Assembly (NCBI RefSeq): GCF_029433855.1
Contig: NZ_JAROAU010000003.1
Location: 2,664,756 to 2,728,755 of the forward strand
DNA length: 64,000 nucleotides
Reading direction: 5' to 3'
Source of the DNA: Candidatus Kosakonia sp. 282A-S69
Lineage (GTDB): Bacteria; Pseudomonadota; Gammaproteobacteria; Enterobacterales; Enterobacteriaceae
Each line of letters opens with the position of its first letter. Within the stretch, counting starts at the first letter, position 1. The notes beneath the pieces were generated by a model. It was not told the DNA's origin. It ran no database searches and saw only the letters and a program-made list of their open reading frames with translations. Shown here in pieces: positions 1-11,077 of the stretch. The translations under genes and the position numbers were made by a program.

Positions 1-543
<543 letters not shown>

Positions 544-557
544 CATGTGACTTTGTT

Positions 558-630
558 CGCCGGATGGCGGCTGCGCCTTATCCGGCCTACAAAACAGCGT
601 AGGCCCGGTAAGCGTAGCGCCACCGGGCTT
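558..630. repeat. BIME: two REP units
   Basis: Two inverted REP-type palindromes lie head to head between pepA and holC. The first contains GCCGGATGGCGGCTGCGCC and ends in TTATCCGGCCTAC. The second is a diverged copy (AGGCCCGGTAAGCGTAGCGC). REP units of this kind are common between enterobacterial genes and can stabilise upstream mRNA or bind gyrase or IHF. Confidence 0.9.
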
Positions 631-662
631 TGCATTTAAAACCTCAACCAAAAGCCCCATAT

Positions 663-1106
663 ATGAAAAATGCGACGTTCTATCTTCTCGACAGTGACAA
701 CACCGCCGATGGCTTAAGCGCCGTCGAGCAGCTGGTGTGTGAGATTGCCGCAGAACGTTGGCGTCATGGCAAACGCGTGCTGATCGCCTGCGTCGATGAG
801 CAGCAGGCCATTCGTCTTGATGAAGCGCTGTGGGCGCGACCGGCAGAGAGTTTTGTGCCGCACAACCTGGCCGGTGAAGGTCCGCGCGGCGGTGCGCCGG
901 TCGAGATAGCCTGGCCGGCGAAACGTAACAGCAGCCCGCGTGACATCTTAATCAGCCTGCGCGCGGAATTTGCAGATTTTGCCACCGCTTTCACAGAAGT
1001 GATAGACTTCGTTCCTCACGAAGACTCCCTGAAACAACTGGCTCGCGAACGCTATAAAGCCTACCGCGTGGCCGGTTTTAACCTGAACACGGCAACCTGG
1101 AAATAA
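663..1106 (+). CDS. holC: DNA polymerase III chi subunit HolC
   Basis: Chi subunit of the DNA polymerase III clamp loader. It bridges the clamp loader to SSB and pairs with psi (HolD). The product from the ATG at 663 is 147 residues ([10 protein letters not shown]...), the same length as E. coli HolC. An in-frame upstream ATG at 630 would add 11 residues that lie inside REP-derived sequence, so it was not chosen. The stop codon overlaps the valS start by one base (TAATG), which implies translational coupling. The ribosome-binding site is weak. Confidence 0.96.
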   Translation: MKNATFYLLDSDNTADGLSAVEQLVCEIAAERWRHGKRVLIACVDEQQAIRLDEALWARPAESFVPHNLAGEGPRGGAPVEIAWPAKRNSSPRDILISLRAEFADFATAFTEVIDFVPHEDSLKQLARERYKAYRVAGFNLNTATWK

Positions 1107-3961
1107 TGGAAAAGACATACAACCCCAAAGATATCGAACAGCCGCTGTACGAGCAGTGGGAAAAGCAGGGCTATTTCAAACCGAACGGTGATGAAAGCCA
1201 GGAAAGCTTCTGCATCATGATCCCGCCGCCGAACGTCACCGGCAGTTTGCATATGGGCCACGCCTTCCAGCAGACCATCATGGACACCATGATCCGCTAC
1301 CAGCGCATGCAGGGGAAAAACACCCTCTGGCAGGCCGGTACTGACCACGCGGGTATCGCCACCCAGATGGTGGTGGAGCGTAAGATTGCCGCTGAAGAGG
1401 GGAAAACCCGCCACGATTACGGCCGCGATGCCTTTATCGACAAAATCTGGCAGTGGAAAGCGGAATCCGGCGGCACCATCACCCGCCAGATGCGCCGTCT
1501 TGGCAACTCCGTGGACTGGGAGCGCGAGCGCTTCACCATGGATGAAGGCCTCTCCAATGCCGTGAAAGAGGTGTTCGTCCGTCTCTACAAAGAGGATCTG
1601 ATTTACCGCGGCAAACGCCTGGTAAACTGGGACCCGAAACTGCGCACCGCGATCTCCGATCTGGAAGTGGAAAACCGCGAGTCCAAAGGCTCGATGTGGC
1701 ACATCCGCTACCCGCTGGCTGACGGCGCGAAAACCGCCGACGGTAAAGATTACCTGGTGGTGGCTACCACCCGTCCGGAAACCCTGCTCGGCGATACCGG
1801 TGTTGCGGTAAACCCGGAAGATCCGCGCTACAAAGATCTGATTGGCAAATTCGTGCTGCTGCCGCTGGTGAATCGCCGCATTCCGATTGTGGGTGACGAA
1901 CACGCCGATATGGAAAAGGGCACCGGCTGCGTGAAGATCACCCCGGCGCACGACTTTAACGACTACGAAGTGGGTCGTCGTCACGCCCTGCCGATGATCA
2001 ACATTCTGACCTTTGACGGTGATATCCGTGAAAGTGCAGAGGTGTATGACACCAAAGGCAATGAATCTGACGTCTACGCCAGCGACATCCCGGCTGAGTT
2101 CCAGAAGCTGGAGCGCTTTGCCGCGCGTAAAGCGATCGTCGCCGCCGTTGACGCCCTTGGCCTGCTGGAAGAGATCAAACCGCACGACCTGACTGTCCCA
2201 TATGGCGATCGCGGCGGCGTGGTGATCGAGCCGATGCTCACCGATCAGTGGTACGTGCGCGCCGATGTGCTGGCGAAACCGGCCGTTGAAGCGGTCGAAA
2301 ACGGCGATATCCAGTTCGTGCCGAAGCAGTATGAAAACATGTACTTCTCCTGGATGCGCGACATTCAGGACTGGTGTATCTCCCGCCAGCTGTGGTGGGG
2401 TCACCGCATTCCGGCATGGTATGACAACGACGGCAACGTCTACGTTGGCCGCAGCGAAGAGGAAGTACGTCAGGAGAACAACCTCTCTGCGGATGTCGCC
2501 CTGCGCCAGGACGACGACGTGCTCGACACGTGGTTCTCTTCCGCGCTGTGGACCTTCTCTACTCTCGGTTGGCCGGAAAACACCGACGCGCTGCGTCAGT
2601 TCCACCCGACCAGCGTGATGGTGAGCGGCTTCGACATCATCTTCTTCTGGATCGCGCGCATGATCATGATGACCATGCACTTCATCAAAGATGAGAACGG
2701 CAAACCGCAGGTGCCGTTTAAGACCGTCTATATGACCGGTCTTATCCGCGATGATGAAGGGCAGAAGATGTCGAAATCGAAGGGCAACGTTATCGATCCG
2801 CTGGATATGGTTGACGGTATCTCGCTGCCGGATCTACTGGAAAAACGCACCGGTAACATGATGCAGCCGCAGCTGGCGGAAAAAATCCGTAAGCGCACCG
2901 AGAAGCAGTTCCCGGACGGCATCGAGCCGCACGGCACCGACGCCCTGCGTTTCACCCTCGCCGCGCTCGCCTCTACCGGTCGCGATATCAACTGGGATAT
3001 GAAGCGCCTCGAAGGTTACCGTAACTTCTGTAACAAGCTGTGGAACGCCAGCCGCTTTGTGCTGATGAACACCGAAGAGCAGGATTGCGGCTTCAACGGC
3101 GGCGACATGGTGCTGTCGCTGGCGGATCGCTGGATCCTCGCCGAGTTCAACCAGACCATCAAAGCCTACCGCGAAGCGCTGGACAATTTCCGCTTCGATA
3201 TTGCAGCCGGCATTCTCTATGAGTTCACCTGGAACCAGTTCTGTGACTGGTATCTGGAACTCACTAAGCCGGTGATGAACGGCGGTTCAGAAGCGGAGCT
3301 GCGCGGCACGCGCAACACGCTGGTGACGGTGCTGGAAGGTCTGCTGCGTCTGGCGCATCCGATCATTCCGTTTATCACCGAAACCATCTGGCAGCGCGTG
3401 AAAGTGCTGAAAGGCATCGATGCCGATACCATCATGCTGCAACCGTTCCCGGCCTTTAACGCAGCGCAGGTGGATGAGCAGGCGGTTGCCGATACCGAGT
3501 GGCTGAAGCAGGCGATCGTTGCGGTGCGTAATATCCGCGCGGAGATGAACATCGCCCCGGGTAAACCGCTTGAGCTGCTGCTGCGCAGCGCCAGCCCTGA
3601 AGCGCAGCGTCGCGTAAACGACAACCTGAGCTTCCTGAAGACGCTGGCGCGCCTGGAGAGCATCACGCTGCTTTCCGCCGACGATAAAGGGCCGGTCTCG
3701 GTCACGAAGATCGTTGATGGCGCTGAGCTGCTGATCCCGATGGCCGGCCTTATCGACAAAGAGGCCGAGCTGGCGCGTCTGGCGAAAGAGGTGGCGAAGG
3801 TCGAGCAGGAGATTGGCCGCATCGAGAGCAAGCTGGGTAACGAAGGCTTTGTTGCCCGCGCGCCAGAAGCGGTGATCGCCAAAGAGCGTGAAAAGCTCGA
3901 CGGCTACGCGCAGACCAAAGCGAAGCTGATTGAGCAGCAGGCGGTTATCGCCGCGCTGTAA
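1106..3961 (+). CDS. valS: Valyl-tRNA synthetase
   Basis: Class I aminoacyl-tRNA synthetase that charges tRNA-Val and edits mischarged threonine. It has 951 residues, like E. coli ValS. The HIGH-type motif is seen as HMGH in [13 protein letters not shown] near residue 50, and the KMSKS motif appears as [14 protein letters not shown] near residue 555. The CP1 editing region lies between them. A C-terminal coiled-coil arm rich in Lys and Glu (residues about 880-951) matches the tRNA-binding arm of ValRS. It is co-directional and overlapping with holC, and is followed by a strong terminator. Confidence 0.99.
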   Translation: MEKTYNPKDIEQPLYEQWEKQGYFKPNGDESQESFCIMIPPPNVTGSLHMGHAFQQTIMDTMIRYQRMQGKNTLWQAGTDHAGIATQMVVERKIAAEEGKTRHDYGRDAFIDKIWQWKAESGGTITRQMRRLGNSVDWERERFTMDEGLSNAVKEVFVRLYKEDLIYRGKRLVNWDPKLRTAISDLEVENRESKGSMWHIRYPLADGAKTADGKDYLVVATTRPETLLGDTGVAVNPEDPRYKDLIGKFVLLPLVNRRIPIVGDEHADMEKGTGCVKITPAHDFNDYEVGRRHALPMINILTFDGDIRESAEVYDTKGNESDVYASDIPAEFQKLERFAARKAIVAAVDALGLLEEIKPHDLTVPYGDRGGVVIEPMLTDQWYVRADVLAKPAVEAVENGDIQFVPKQYENMYFSWMRDIQDWCISRQLWWGHRIPAWYDNDGNVYVGRSEEEVRQENNLSADVALRQDDDVLDTWFSSALWTFSTLGWPENTDALRQFHPTSVMVSGFDIIFFWIARMIMMTMHFIKDENGKPQVPFKTVYMTGLIRDDEGQKMSKSKGNVIDPLDMVDGISLPDLLEKRTGNMMQPQLAEKIRKRTEKQFPDGIEPHGTDALRFTLAALASTGRDINWDMKRLEGYRNFCNKLWNASRFVLMNTEEQDCGFNGGDMVLSLADRWILAEFNQTIKAYREALDNFRFDIAAGILYEFTWNQFCDWYLELTKPVMNGGSEAELRGTRNTLVTVLEGLLRLAHPIIPFITETIWQRVKVLKGIDADTIMLQPFPAFNAAQVDEQAVADTEWLKQAIVAVRNIRAEMNIAPGKPLELLLRSASPEAQRRVNDNLSFLKTLARLESITLLSADDKGPVSVTKIVDGAELLIPMAGLIDKEAELARLAKEVAKVEQEIGRIESKLGNEGFVARAPEAVIAKEREKLDGYAQTKAKLIEQQAVIAAL

Positions 3962-3972
3962 TCATCAGCACG

Positions 3973-4006
3973 AAAAAAAAGCCGGGCATCGCGCCCGGCT
4001 TTTTTA
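3973..4006 (+). terminator. Rho-independent terminator of valS
   Basis: An eight-base stem (AGCCGGGC with GCCCGGCT) and a five-base loop are preceded by an A-run and followed by a T-run. It lies directly after the valS stop. Confidence 0.9.
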
Positions 4007-4040
4007 TTGGCGCGGGATAACCCGCGCTATTTTGTCATCC

Positions 4041-4077
4041 TGTAGGCCGGATAAGGCGAAGCCGCCATCCGGCACTC
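4041..4077. repeat. Single REP unit
   Basis: TGTAGGCCGGATAAGGCGAA followed by GCCGCCATCCGGCA forms one REP hairpin between the convergent valS and yjgN genes. Confidence 0.85.
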
Positions 4078-4086
4078 TCCAGGGGA

Positions 4087-5289
4087 TTAAATCGCCACCG
4101 GATAGAACGACAAACCGCGCGCCAGCAGGTTGGCCGGATCTTTCGCTGGCTGAATGCCGTGATCTTCCAGCGTCAGCGCTTCCAGATTGCCGTGCACATG
4201 GGTATTTTCCAGCAGGTAGCGGGTCATACGCACTTTCGCCCACGGCCACGCCAGGAACAGCGTCACCAGGCACACCGCCATATTACTGATGGAGAGCCAG
4301 AGCATGCGCCCAACGGTCACGGTGGATGAGAAGCGAATCTCACCTTCCAGCGCCAGCTGGCTGTAGAGATAAGCGCGCAGCTTGACGAAAGCGAAAGTAA
4401 AGCAGACCACCGCGCCAAAAATATAGATCAGGTAGCTCAGAATGATTTTGCCGTAGAGCGGCCCCATCATCATTGCCATCTGTTCAGGGTCGCCCTGCAC
4501 CATATAAGCGGCCTGCATCATCGTTATCATCGACGGCACAATCATTACCATTACCAGCGCAATAAAGGGAATAAACAGCAGCATCGACAGCACCACGATG
4601 GTGATGCATTTCTTCATTGAGAAGTTGCCGGAGAATTTTAATTTGCTGTACTGCAAATTATTAACCAGCATGCCAAACCACTGCGCGGCAAATACCCCCT
4701 GCATCACGGCAATGCCCAGCAGTAATACCAGTGAACCAATAGCGATCAGGGTGAAAGTGGCAGCATAAGAGCCCGCGCTGACCGCCGAAGAGGTAAACAG
4801 CGAGAAAATAACCACGGTGGCGATGATAATCAGCAGCGGGCAGCCCATCATCACCCACCACGCACGCAGCGGGCTGGCGTAAAAATTGAAGCGCACACCA
4901 TTAATCTCGGTCATCAGCATCTGATAACGCAGACCCTGCGTAATTAACCACGGGAAGAAGAGAATAAATAAGCCCATCATGCAGAGCTGCAGAAGCGTGT
5001 TCTGATGCACGATGTTGATTAAAAAAATCACATATAACGCCAGCAAGCAGAGCCAGCCCACGAAAATTGAACGCCCGGTCGCATGATAAGAGAAACGCGC
5101 GCCCTCCAGATCGGTGTTTTCGTAGAAATAACGACGCGCGCGAATTAACGCCCACGGCAAATAAATCCCCAGTGTTATTAAGGTCAGCAGAATATTGACC
5201 AGCCAAACAACGAAATAGCCTTTTCCGCTACCCTGAAAGCGGAAATGGCGCGCAGGTGCCGCCACAGAAGCATGAATTTCGGAAGTCAT
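4087..5289 (-). CDS. yjgN: DUF898 inner-membrane protein YjgN
   Basis: Polytopic inner-membrane protein of unknown function, 400 residues, close to the length of E. coli YjgN. It contains several hydrophobic helices, for example FVVWLVNILLTLITLGIYLPW near residue 25. Motifs of the LPWALIRARRYFYENT and AWPWAKVRMTRYLLENT type occur at both ends, the internal duplication typical of DUF898. The ATG at 5289 has AAGGAT upstream. It is convergent with valS and divergent from yjgM. No function is proposed. Confidence 0.93.
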   Translation of the reverse strand: MTSEIHASVAAPARHFRFQGSGKGYFVVWLVNILLTLITLGIYLPWALIRARRYFYENTDLEGARFSYHATGRSIFVGWLCLLALYVIFLINIVHQNTLLQLCMMGLFILFFPWLITQGLRYQMLMTEINGVRFNFYASPLRAWWVMMGCPLLIIIATVVIFSLFTSSAVSAGSYAATFTLIAIGSLVLLLGIAVMQGVFAAQWFGMLVNNLQYSKLKFSGNFSMKKCITIVVLSMLLFIPFIALVMVMIVPSMITMMQAAYMVQGDPEQMAMMMGPLYGKIILSYLIYIFGAVVCFTFAFVKLRAYLYSQLALEGEIRFSSTVTVGRMLWLSISNMAVCLVTLFLAWPWAKVRMTRYLLENTHVHGNLEALTLEDHGIQPAKDPANLLARGLSFYPVAI

Positions 5290-5480
5290 AACAATCCTTA
5301 TTGTAAAAAAGAGGTGCTAACGGAGTTAACCACAGCAATATTGCTTAAGAATTATCTCCACTGTGCAGTGTAAATACCTTACGGTCAAAAAAATAGCGCC
5401 CAATATTCCTGGTCTTGCCAGATGCGCCCTGTAGTGGTATTAACCAGGATCCCCGAAAAAGCAACAGACAGAGTGCGAAA

Positions 5481-5984
5481 ATGAATGTAACCGCGCCGGT
5501 AGAGGTCAAAATGCGCCGCATTGCCGCGACAGATAATGCGGCTATCGCCTCGGTGATCCGTCAGGTGTCAGCCGAATATGGCCTGACGGCCGATAAAGGC
5601 TACACCGTGGCCGATCCTGAACTGGACGAGCTTTATCAGTTATATAGCCGCGAAGGCTGTGCTTACTGGATCGTTGAATTGAATGGCGAGGTGGTGGGCG
5701 GCGGCGGCGTGGCACCCTTGAAGTGCAGCGAGCCGGATATCTGCGAACTGCAAAAGATGTATTTTCTGCCCTGCGCGCGCGGCCAGGGGCTGGCGAAAAA
5801 GCTGGCGCTGATGGCGCTCGATCACGCAAAAAAAAGCGGCTTCACGCGCTGCTATTTAGAGACCACTGCCTTTTTAACCGACGCTATCGGTCTGTATGAG
5901 CATCTGGGGTTTACGCATATCGACGGCCCGCTGGGCTGCACCGGACACGTCGATTGCGAAGTGCGGATGTTAAAAACGCTCTAG
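5481..5984 (+). CDS. yjgM: GNAT-family acetyltransferase YjgM
   Basis: Predicted acetyl-CoA-dependent N-acetyltransferase, 167 residues from the ATG at 5481, matching the E. coli YjgM length. The acetyl-CoA binding motif A is seen in [30 protein letters not shown], with the Q/R-x-x-G-x-G/A pattern (RGQGLA). The following [25 protein letters not shown] is motif B. A longer reading from 5415 would extend into non-homologous sequence. The substrate is not evident. Its 3' end faces the unknown membrane protein 28 bp away. Confidence 0.92.
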   Translation: MNVTAPVEVKMRRIAATDNAAIASVIRQVSAEYGLTADKGYTVADPELDELYQLYSREGCAYWIVELNGEVVGGGGVAPLKCSEPDICELQKMYFLPCARGQGLAKKLALMALDHAKKSGFTRCYLETTAFLTDAIGLYEHLGFTHIDGPLGCTGHVDCEVRMLKTL

Positions 5985-6012
5985 TCGGCTGCGGGCGCTT
6001 CGGCCTGCGCCA

Positions 6013-6834
6013 TTACTGCTCTTCCGTCGCCAGCACCAGCCGTACAATTGCGGCAGCTTTCTGCGGCGGTAACGCCAGTACATCTCCCCAAAGCTGTTGC
6101 AGCATATCGCAGACCAGCTTCTCTTTGCCGATGGCATTTTGCGGCGCATCCAGCAGTTGCAGATCCTGACCATACTTCTGCGCCATCGGCTGCACCACCG
6201 TAGCGATATCCCGCTGCGCGTTGGCGCGCTCTTCGGCGGTTACCGTATGTTTATTCGGACCATAAGAGGCGTTAAGCATTGCGGCTTCGGTATCGAGGCG
6301 GCGCTTTAACATCTCCGGGGAGATAAAGCGCACCGGGTTGATGCCCCCTTTTACCGCCGGATACTGGAAGCGAAAACAGGCATCATCGCTCTTCGCCTGG
6401 ATTTCGGCGGCCTGCTCCATCATTACGCGCATTTCGGCGACCACCAGATCGTCCGGCGCAAACTGCAAACGCTCCATCTGCACTGCGAGGATCTGCGGCT
6501 GAATGGCGTCGATCACTTTCTGCTCATTCGCCCCCTCTTTCATCATCACCATCACCTGCGCACGCAGTTTCGCCATCAGGGCGGGATCGTGCTCGGCGAT
6601 AAACTTCCACGCCGGGATCTGCTGCACCGTTGCGTCAAACTTCTCATCCGCGGTCTGGGCTAACTTCTCTCCCTGCAAATATTTAATATCGATCACGTTC
6701 CACAGGGCGATAAACACTACCACCAGCACGATCGCGCTGCCTTTGCTCAGCCACCCTTTTTTACGCAGCAGGCTGGCGACCACGGCGATCGCCATCCCGG
6801 CGTAGCCCGCCATCAGCATATGTGTCCAGTTCAT
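6013..6834 (-). CDS. Uncharacterised protein with N-terminal membrane helices, downstream of miaE
   Basis: A 273-residue protein that I cannot assign to a family. Residues 1-22 and about 31-50 are hydrophobic, giving one or two membrane helices at the N-terminus. The rest is Lys/Glu/Gln/Met-rich, probably helical and soluble, with repeated 'VMVMMKE' and 'EMRVMMEQAAEIQ' type stretches. Two cysteines (DDACFRF and LVCDMLQQLW) stand out in the soluble part. The ATG at 6834 has AAGGAAA upstream. It starts 20 bp after the miaE stop, so it is probably the last gene of an rraB-miaE transcript. A role linked to tRNA modification is possible only by position. Confidence 0.85.
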   Translation of the reverse strand: MNWTHMLMAGYAGMAIAVVASLLRKKGWLSKGSAIVLVVVFIALWNVIDIKYLQGEKLAQTADEKFDATVQQIPAWKFIAEHDPALMAKLRAQVMVMMKEGANEQKVIDAIQPQILAVQMERLQFAPDDLVVAEMRVMMEQAAEIQAKSDDACFRFQYPAVKGGINPVRFISPEMLKRRLDTEAAMLNASYGPNKHTVTAEERANAQRDIATVVQPMAQKYGQDLQLLDAPQNAIGKEKLVCDMLQQLWGDVLALPPQKAAAIVRLVLATEEQ

Positions 6835-6854
6835 TTTTTTCCTTTGATCTCAAA

Positions 6855-7613
6855 TCAGGCCGGTACGCCGCTGTGAAAACGGAACTCCGCATCCGGTGAG
6901 CTAATCAGCGCCGCCTCTACTTCGCCGAAATGACGCACGCGCGGCGCAATATCGGTGGCCGAAATCTGCTGCGCCAGCGCAAGGTAATCCTGATAGTGGC
7001 GCGCTTCCGAGCGCAGGAGCGACAGGTAAAATTTTTGCAAATCCGCATCAAGATACGGCGCAAGTGCGGCGAAGCGTTCACAGGAGCGCGCTTCGATATA
7101 GGCACCGCAAATTAATTTATCGACCAATGTCAGCGGTTCATGAGTGCGAACCTCTTTCAGCATCCCTTTGGCATAACGGCTGGCGGTGATTTTGACATAG
7201 GGAATGTTGCGGGCGAGCATCGCTTCGCGCACCTGCCAGAAGTGGTGCAGCTCCTCTTTGATCAGCAGCACCATGCTATCGATCAGCGCCTGGCCCCAGG
7301 CATCATCGGTTTGCGGCATCACGCTTTTGCCGATCTGCTTATGCAGGGCGACAAAGTCGGGCTCGGGGCCTTCGCGGAAGGTGAATGCTTCATAGGGCTT
7401 CAGCCAGGCCAGCAGCGCCTCTGAGCCGGTTTTATCGGCAACGTAGCGGCGCACCAGCAGCATGGCGGTTTGTGCGGCCTTCAGTTCGCAGACCAGATGA
7501 TCCGTAAGCAGCAGCGGCAGCATCTCGGGCTGACGGGCTTTTTCTATCCAGGCGGGGGGAGTTGGGCAGTGCAGAAAAGCGCGAACCGGGGCGAGTAGTT
7601 GCGGGTAATCCAT
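6855..7613 (-). CDS. miaE: tRNA-(ms2io6A37) hydroxylase MiaE
   Basis: Oxygen-dependent diiron enzyme that hydroxylates the isopentenyl group of ms2i6A37 in tRNAs reading UNN codons. It has 252 residues from the ATG at 7613; a longer frame starting at 7652 has no good support. The carboxylate-bridged diiron ligands are visible as Glu43, Glu121-x-x-His124, Glu174 and Glu203-x-x-His206. The gene is known from Salmonella and Klebsiella but absent from E. coli K-12. It follows rraB by 46 bp on the same strand and precedes the unknown membrane protein. Confidence 0.95.
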   Translation of the reverse strand: MDYPQLLAPVRAFLHCPTPPAWIEKARQPEMLPLLLTDHLVCELKAAQTAMLLVRRYVADKTGSEALLAWLKPYEAFTFREGPEPDFVALHKQIGKSVMPQTDDAWGQALIDSMVLLIKEELHHFWQVREAMLARNIPYVKITASRYAKGMLKEVRTHEPLTLVDKLICGAYIEARSCERFAALAPYLDADLQKFYLSLLRSEARHYQDYLALAQQISATDIAPRVRHFGEVEAALISSPDAEFRFHSGVPA

Positions 7614-7659
7614 GGCATTTCCTTGCTTTGCGGCAGCGCGGGGCTGCCGCAACGTTCAC

Positions 7660-8085
7660 TTAGTGACGGACACCGTCATCTTCTTCGTCAACGTAATCTT
7701 CGTCGTCTTCGTCGTCGCCCTCTTCGCCGTTCGGGTCTTCGTAGTAGGTGCCCCAACCGTCGTACTCAACGTCGAATTTCTCTGCCAGATTGATCAGCTG
7801 CTCAACCTGCGCGTCGATCAGATCGGCATTCAGCGCGCTTTCGCTCAGCACGTCACAGCAGATCACCACTTCGCCCCCTTCCAGCTCCAGCTCTTCCGGC
7901 TCGGTCACTTCGTAGCCGAGTTTGAAGGCTTCAACGGCCGCTTTTTCCAGCGTTTCGAAATCATCTGCCGACAGGTGATGCTCAATGGTGTAGAGCGCAT
8001 CAGGATCGCTGCCATCTTCCAGCAGCTCTTCAATAATCAAACGCGTCTCTTCGCGCTGCTCTTCCAGGTGTTCCGGGTTTGCCAT
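7660..8085 (-). CDS. rraB: Regulator of RNase E activity B (RraB)
   Basis: Small acidic cytosolic protein that binds RNase E and alters degradosome composition and mRNA decay. It has 141 residues, against 138 in E. coli. The N-terminal [31 protein letters not shown] and the extremely acidic tail ([19 protein letters not shown]) are diagnostic. It is divergent from argI and heads the rraB-miaE cluster. Confidence 0.97.
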   Translation of the reverse strand: MANPEHLEEQREETRLIIEELLEDGSDPDALYTIEHHLSADDFETLEKAAVEAFKLGYEVTEPEELELEGGEVVICCDVLSESALNADLIDAQVEQLINLAEKFDVEYDGWGTYYEDPNGEEGDDEDDEDYVDEEDDGVRH

Positions 8086-8181
8086 GGTCGTTCCTCATCA
8101 AAGTGGCAGATACTCTTATTGTCACACACCGCTGCCATTGCCTCCACTCTTCGCCGAAAAGATTTATCCATCAGGGTTGCA

Positions 8182-8220
8182 AATGAATATTCATACATAT
8201 AGATTGAATTTTAATTCAAT
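8182..8220 (+). promoter_or_regulatory. Tandem ARG boxes (ArgR operator) of argI
   Basis: Two 18-bp ARG boxes, 8182-8199 (AATGAATATTCATACATA) and 8203-8220 (ATTGAATTTTAATTCAAT), are separated by 3 bp. This is the canonical arrangement for hexameric ArgR. They lie 28-66 bp upstream of the argI ATG and overlap a possible promoter (TTGCAA at 8177-8182). Arginine-dependent repression is expected. Confidence 0.9.
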
Positions 8221-8247
8221 AAGTGGCATTCGCCATGTGAGGAAAAA

Positions 8248-9252
8248 ATGTCATCTTTTTACCAGAAACATTTTCTGAAACTGCTCGATTTTACCCCTGC
8301 TGAAATCCACGCTCTGCTGCAACTTGCCGCGCAACTCAAATCAGACAAGAAAAAAGGCCAGGAATTCCAGAAACTTACCGGCAAAAACATCGCGCTCATC
8401 TTCGAAAAAGACTCTACCCGTACACGATGCTCTTTCGAAGTTGCCGCTTACGACCAGGGCGCTCGCGTCACCTACCTCGGCCCAAGCGGTAGTCAAATCG
8501 GGCATAAAGAGTCAATTAAGGATACCGCGCGCGTGCTGGGCCGGATGTATGACGGCATTCAGTATCGCGGCTACGGCCAGGAGATTGTTGAAACCCTGGC
8601 GCGCTATGCGGGCGTGCCGGTGTGGAACGGCTTAACCGATGAGTTTCACCCCACGCAGCTGCTGGCGGATCTGCTCACCATGCGCGAGCACCTGCCGGGC
8701 AAAGCTTTTAACCAGATGACGCTGGTCTATGCGGGCGATGCGCGTAACAACATGGGTAACTCGATGCTGGAGGCCGCCGCGCTGGTCGGTCTTGATCTGC
8801 GCCTTGTGGCACCGAAAGCCTGCTGGCCAGAGGCGAGCCTGGTAGCCGAGTGCCAGGCGCAGGCGGTGAAAAATGGCGGCAATATCCTGCTCACCGAAGA
8901 TGTTGCTGCCGGCGTGAAAGATGCGGACTTTATCTACACCGATGTCTGGGTATCGATGGGCGAAGCGAAAGAGAAGTGGGCGGAGCGCATCGCCCTGCTG
9001 CGCCCCTACCAGGTCAACAGCAAAATGTTGTCGCTGACCGGCAACCCGCAGGTGAAGTTTCTTCACTGCCTGCCGGCGTTTCATGATGATCAGACCGTGC
9101 TTGGCAAGCAGATGGCGCAAGAGTTCGGTCTGCACGGCGGCATGGAAGTGACGGATGAGGTGTTCGAATCGCGGGCAAGCGTGGTGTTTGATCAGGCAGA
9201 AAACCGCATGCACACCATCAAAGCGGTGATGGTCGCCACGCTCAGCGAGTAA
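8248..9252 (+). CDS. argI: Ornithine carbamoyltransferase
   Basis: Converts ornithine and carbamoyl phosphate to citrulline in arginine biosynthesis; cytosolic trimer. It has 334 residues. The carbamoyl-phosphate loop STRTR is at residues 56-60, HPTQ follows in the middle of the protein, and the ornithine-side HCLPAFHD motif is near residue 273. The ATG at 8248 follows GAGGA. The upstream ARG boxes fit known ArgR control. E. coli K-12 has argI and argF paralogs; the position next to rraB and tabA identifies this copy as argI. Confidence 0.98.
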   Translation: MSSFYQKHFLKLLDFTPAEIHALLQLAAQLKSDKKKGQEFQKLTGKNIALIFEKDSTRTRCSFEVAAYDQGARVTYLGPSGSQIGHKESIKDTARVLGRMYDGIQYRGYGQEIVETLARYAGVPVWNGLTDEFHPTQLLADLLTMREHLPGKAFNQMTLVYAGDARNNMGNSMLEAAALVGLDLRLVAPKACWPEASLVAECQAQAVKNGGNILLTEDVAAGVKDADFIYTDVWVSMGEAKEKWAERIALLRPYQVNSKMLSLTGNPQVKFLHCLPAFHDDQTVLGKQMAQEFGLHGGMEVTDEVFESRASVVFDQAENRMHTIKAVMVATLSE

Positions 9253-9258
9253 CGCGTT

Positions 9259-9280
9259 CCCCTCTCCTCGCAGAGAGGGG
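9259..9280. terminator. Hairpin between convergent argI and tabA
   Basis: Inverted repeat CCCCTCTC and GAGAGGGG with a six-base loop in the 33-bp gap between two convergent stops. No T-run follows on either side, so termination by this hairpin alone is uncertain. Confidence 0.5.
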
Positions 9281-9285
9281 CACCC

Positions 9286-9765
<480 letters not shown>

Positions 9766-9936
9766 TCATTTACACCATTTATACGGGGATTCCCCCGCGC
9801 CTGCTACCCCTATCTGCCTGAGTTTTGCGTTAACGCATATTTCAACTCTGACGAGCCGCGGGCGCATAAGCGGCATTAAAAACGCATTACTATTCATAGA
9901 GAACCGTTTGCACTGCGTAAAGTGTGCATCAAACGC

Positions 9937-9977
9937 TTGATCCGTGAAAACAGCTGCGTATAATCCGGGACAATTTG
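9937..9977 (+). promoter_or_regulatory. pyrLBI promoter with UTP-sensing start
   Basis: A -35 element TTGATC (9937-9942) and a perfect -10 TATAAT (9959-9964) are 16 bp apart. Seven bases later the start region reads AATTTG (9972-9977). In E. coli pyrBI the same initial transcript AAUUUG allows UTP-dependent reiterative transcription, which aborts synthesis when UTP is high. Confidence 0.85.
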
Positions 9978-9989
9978 CCGGGAGGAAGC

Positions 9990-10136
9990 ATGGTCCAGTG
10001 TGTTCGAGAGTCTCTCTTACCGCGTCTGAATACAGGCGCCGGCCTGCCGTTTTTCGCTCCCGTGGCTTACCCTATATCCAGCCCCTCTTTTGAGGGGCTT
10101 TTTTTTGCGCCGTCGTCAGGAGATAACCATGGCTAA
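9990..10136 (+). CDS. pyrL: pyrBI operon leader peptide
   Basis: Leader peptide of 48 residues starting [20 protein letters not shown], homologous to E. coli PyrL (MVQCVRHFVLPRL...). It is read from the ATG at 9990 after GGAGGA, runs through the attenuator hairpin and ends at the TAA at 10134-10136, eight bases into pyrB. Coupling of ribosome and polymerase on this frame prevents attenuation when UTP is low and polymerase pauses. The N-terminus is conserved; the C-terminal half is not. Confidence 0.9.
   Translation: MVQCVRESLLPRLNTGAGLPFFAPVAYPISSPSFEGLFFAPSSGDNHG
10080..10106 (+). terminator. pyrBI attenuator
   Basis: AGCCCCTC and GAGGGGCT form an eight-base stem with a TTTT loop, followed by seven to eight T residues. 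It lies within the pyrL frame, 23 bp before pyrB. Confidence 0.93.
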
Positions 10137-11064
10137 TCCGCTATATCAGAAACATATCATTTCCATAAACGATCTCAGCCGCGAAGAACTTGAACAGGTA
10201 CTCCACACGGCGGCGAGCCTGAAAGCTAACCCGCAGCCGGAGCTGCTGAAGCATAAGGTGATTGCCAGCTGCTTCTTTGAAGCCTCCACCCGCACGCGTT
10301 TATCCTTTGAAACCGCGATGCACCGCCTGGGCGCCAGCGTGGTTGGCTTCTCCGACAGCAGCAATACCTCGCTCGGCAAGAAGGGTGAAACGCTGGCGGA
10401 CACCATTTCGGTGATTGGCACCTACGTCGATGCGATTGTGATGCGCCACCCGCAGGAGGGCGCGGCGCGCCTGGCGACGGAGTTCTCCGGCGGCATTCCG
10501 ATCCTCAACGCGGGCGACGGTGCGAATCAGCATCCGACGCAGACGCTGCTGGATCTCTTCACTATCCAGGAGACCCAGGGTCGGCTGGAGAATCTCAATA
10601 TCGCGATGGTGGGCGACCTGAAATATGGCCGTACCGTGCACTCACTGGCGCAGGCGCTGGCGAAATTCACCGGAAACCGCTTCTACTTTATCGCCCCGGA
10701 CGCGCTGGCGATGCCGCAGTACATCCTCGATATGCTTGACGAAAAAGGGATCGCCTGGAGCCTGCATGCCAGCATCGACGAGGTGATGGCCGAGGTCGAT
10801 ATTCTCTATATGACGCGGGTACAGAAGGAGCGCCTCGACCCTTCAGAATACGCCAACGTCAAAGCGCAGTTTGTGCTGCGCGCCGCGGACCTTGAGGGCG
10901 CGCGTAGCAATATGAAAGTGCTGCATCCTCTACCGCGCGTCGATGAGATCACCACCGATGTTGATAAAACCCCGCACGCCTGGTACTTCCAGCAGGCCGG
11001 GAACGGTATTTACGCCCGCCAGGCGCTGCTGGCGCTGGTTCTGAATCGCGATTTGGCTCTGTAA
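10129..11064 (+). CDS. pyrB: Aspartate carbamoyltransferase catalytic subunit
   Basis: Catalytic chain of aspartate transcarbamoylase, the first committed step of pyrimidine synthesis. It has 311 residues from the ATG at 10129, as in E. coli; an in-frame start at 10090 would lie in the attenuator. The carbamoyl-phosphate loop STRTRLSFE, the mobile loop [14 protein letters not shown] and the HPLPRVDEI motif near residue 265 are intact. It overlaps the end of pyrL and is followed 13 bp later by pyrI. Confidence 0.99.
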   Translation: MANPLYQKHIISINDLSREELEQVLHTAASLKANPQPELLKHKVIASCFFEASTRTRLSFETAMHRLGASVVGFSDSSNTSLGKKGETLADTISVIGTYVDAIVMRHPQEGAARLATEFSGGIPILNAGDGANQHPTQTLLDLFTIQETQGRLENLNIAMVGDLKYGRTVHSLAQALAKFTGNRFYFIAPDALAMPQYILDMLDEKGIAWSLHASIDEVMAEVDILYMTRVQKERLDPSEYANVKAQFVLRAADLEGARSNMKVLHPLPRVDEITTDVDKTPHAWYFQQAGNGIYARQALLALVLNRDLAL

Positions 11065-11077
11065 GAGGGAAACGACA

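Noticed and set aside
1061-2680. 539-residue open frame on the minus strand
   Set aside because: It is antisense to valS; its His/Val/Ala-rich composition is the mirror of GC-rich codons and it has no family features.
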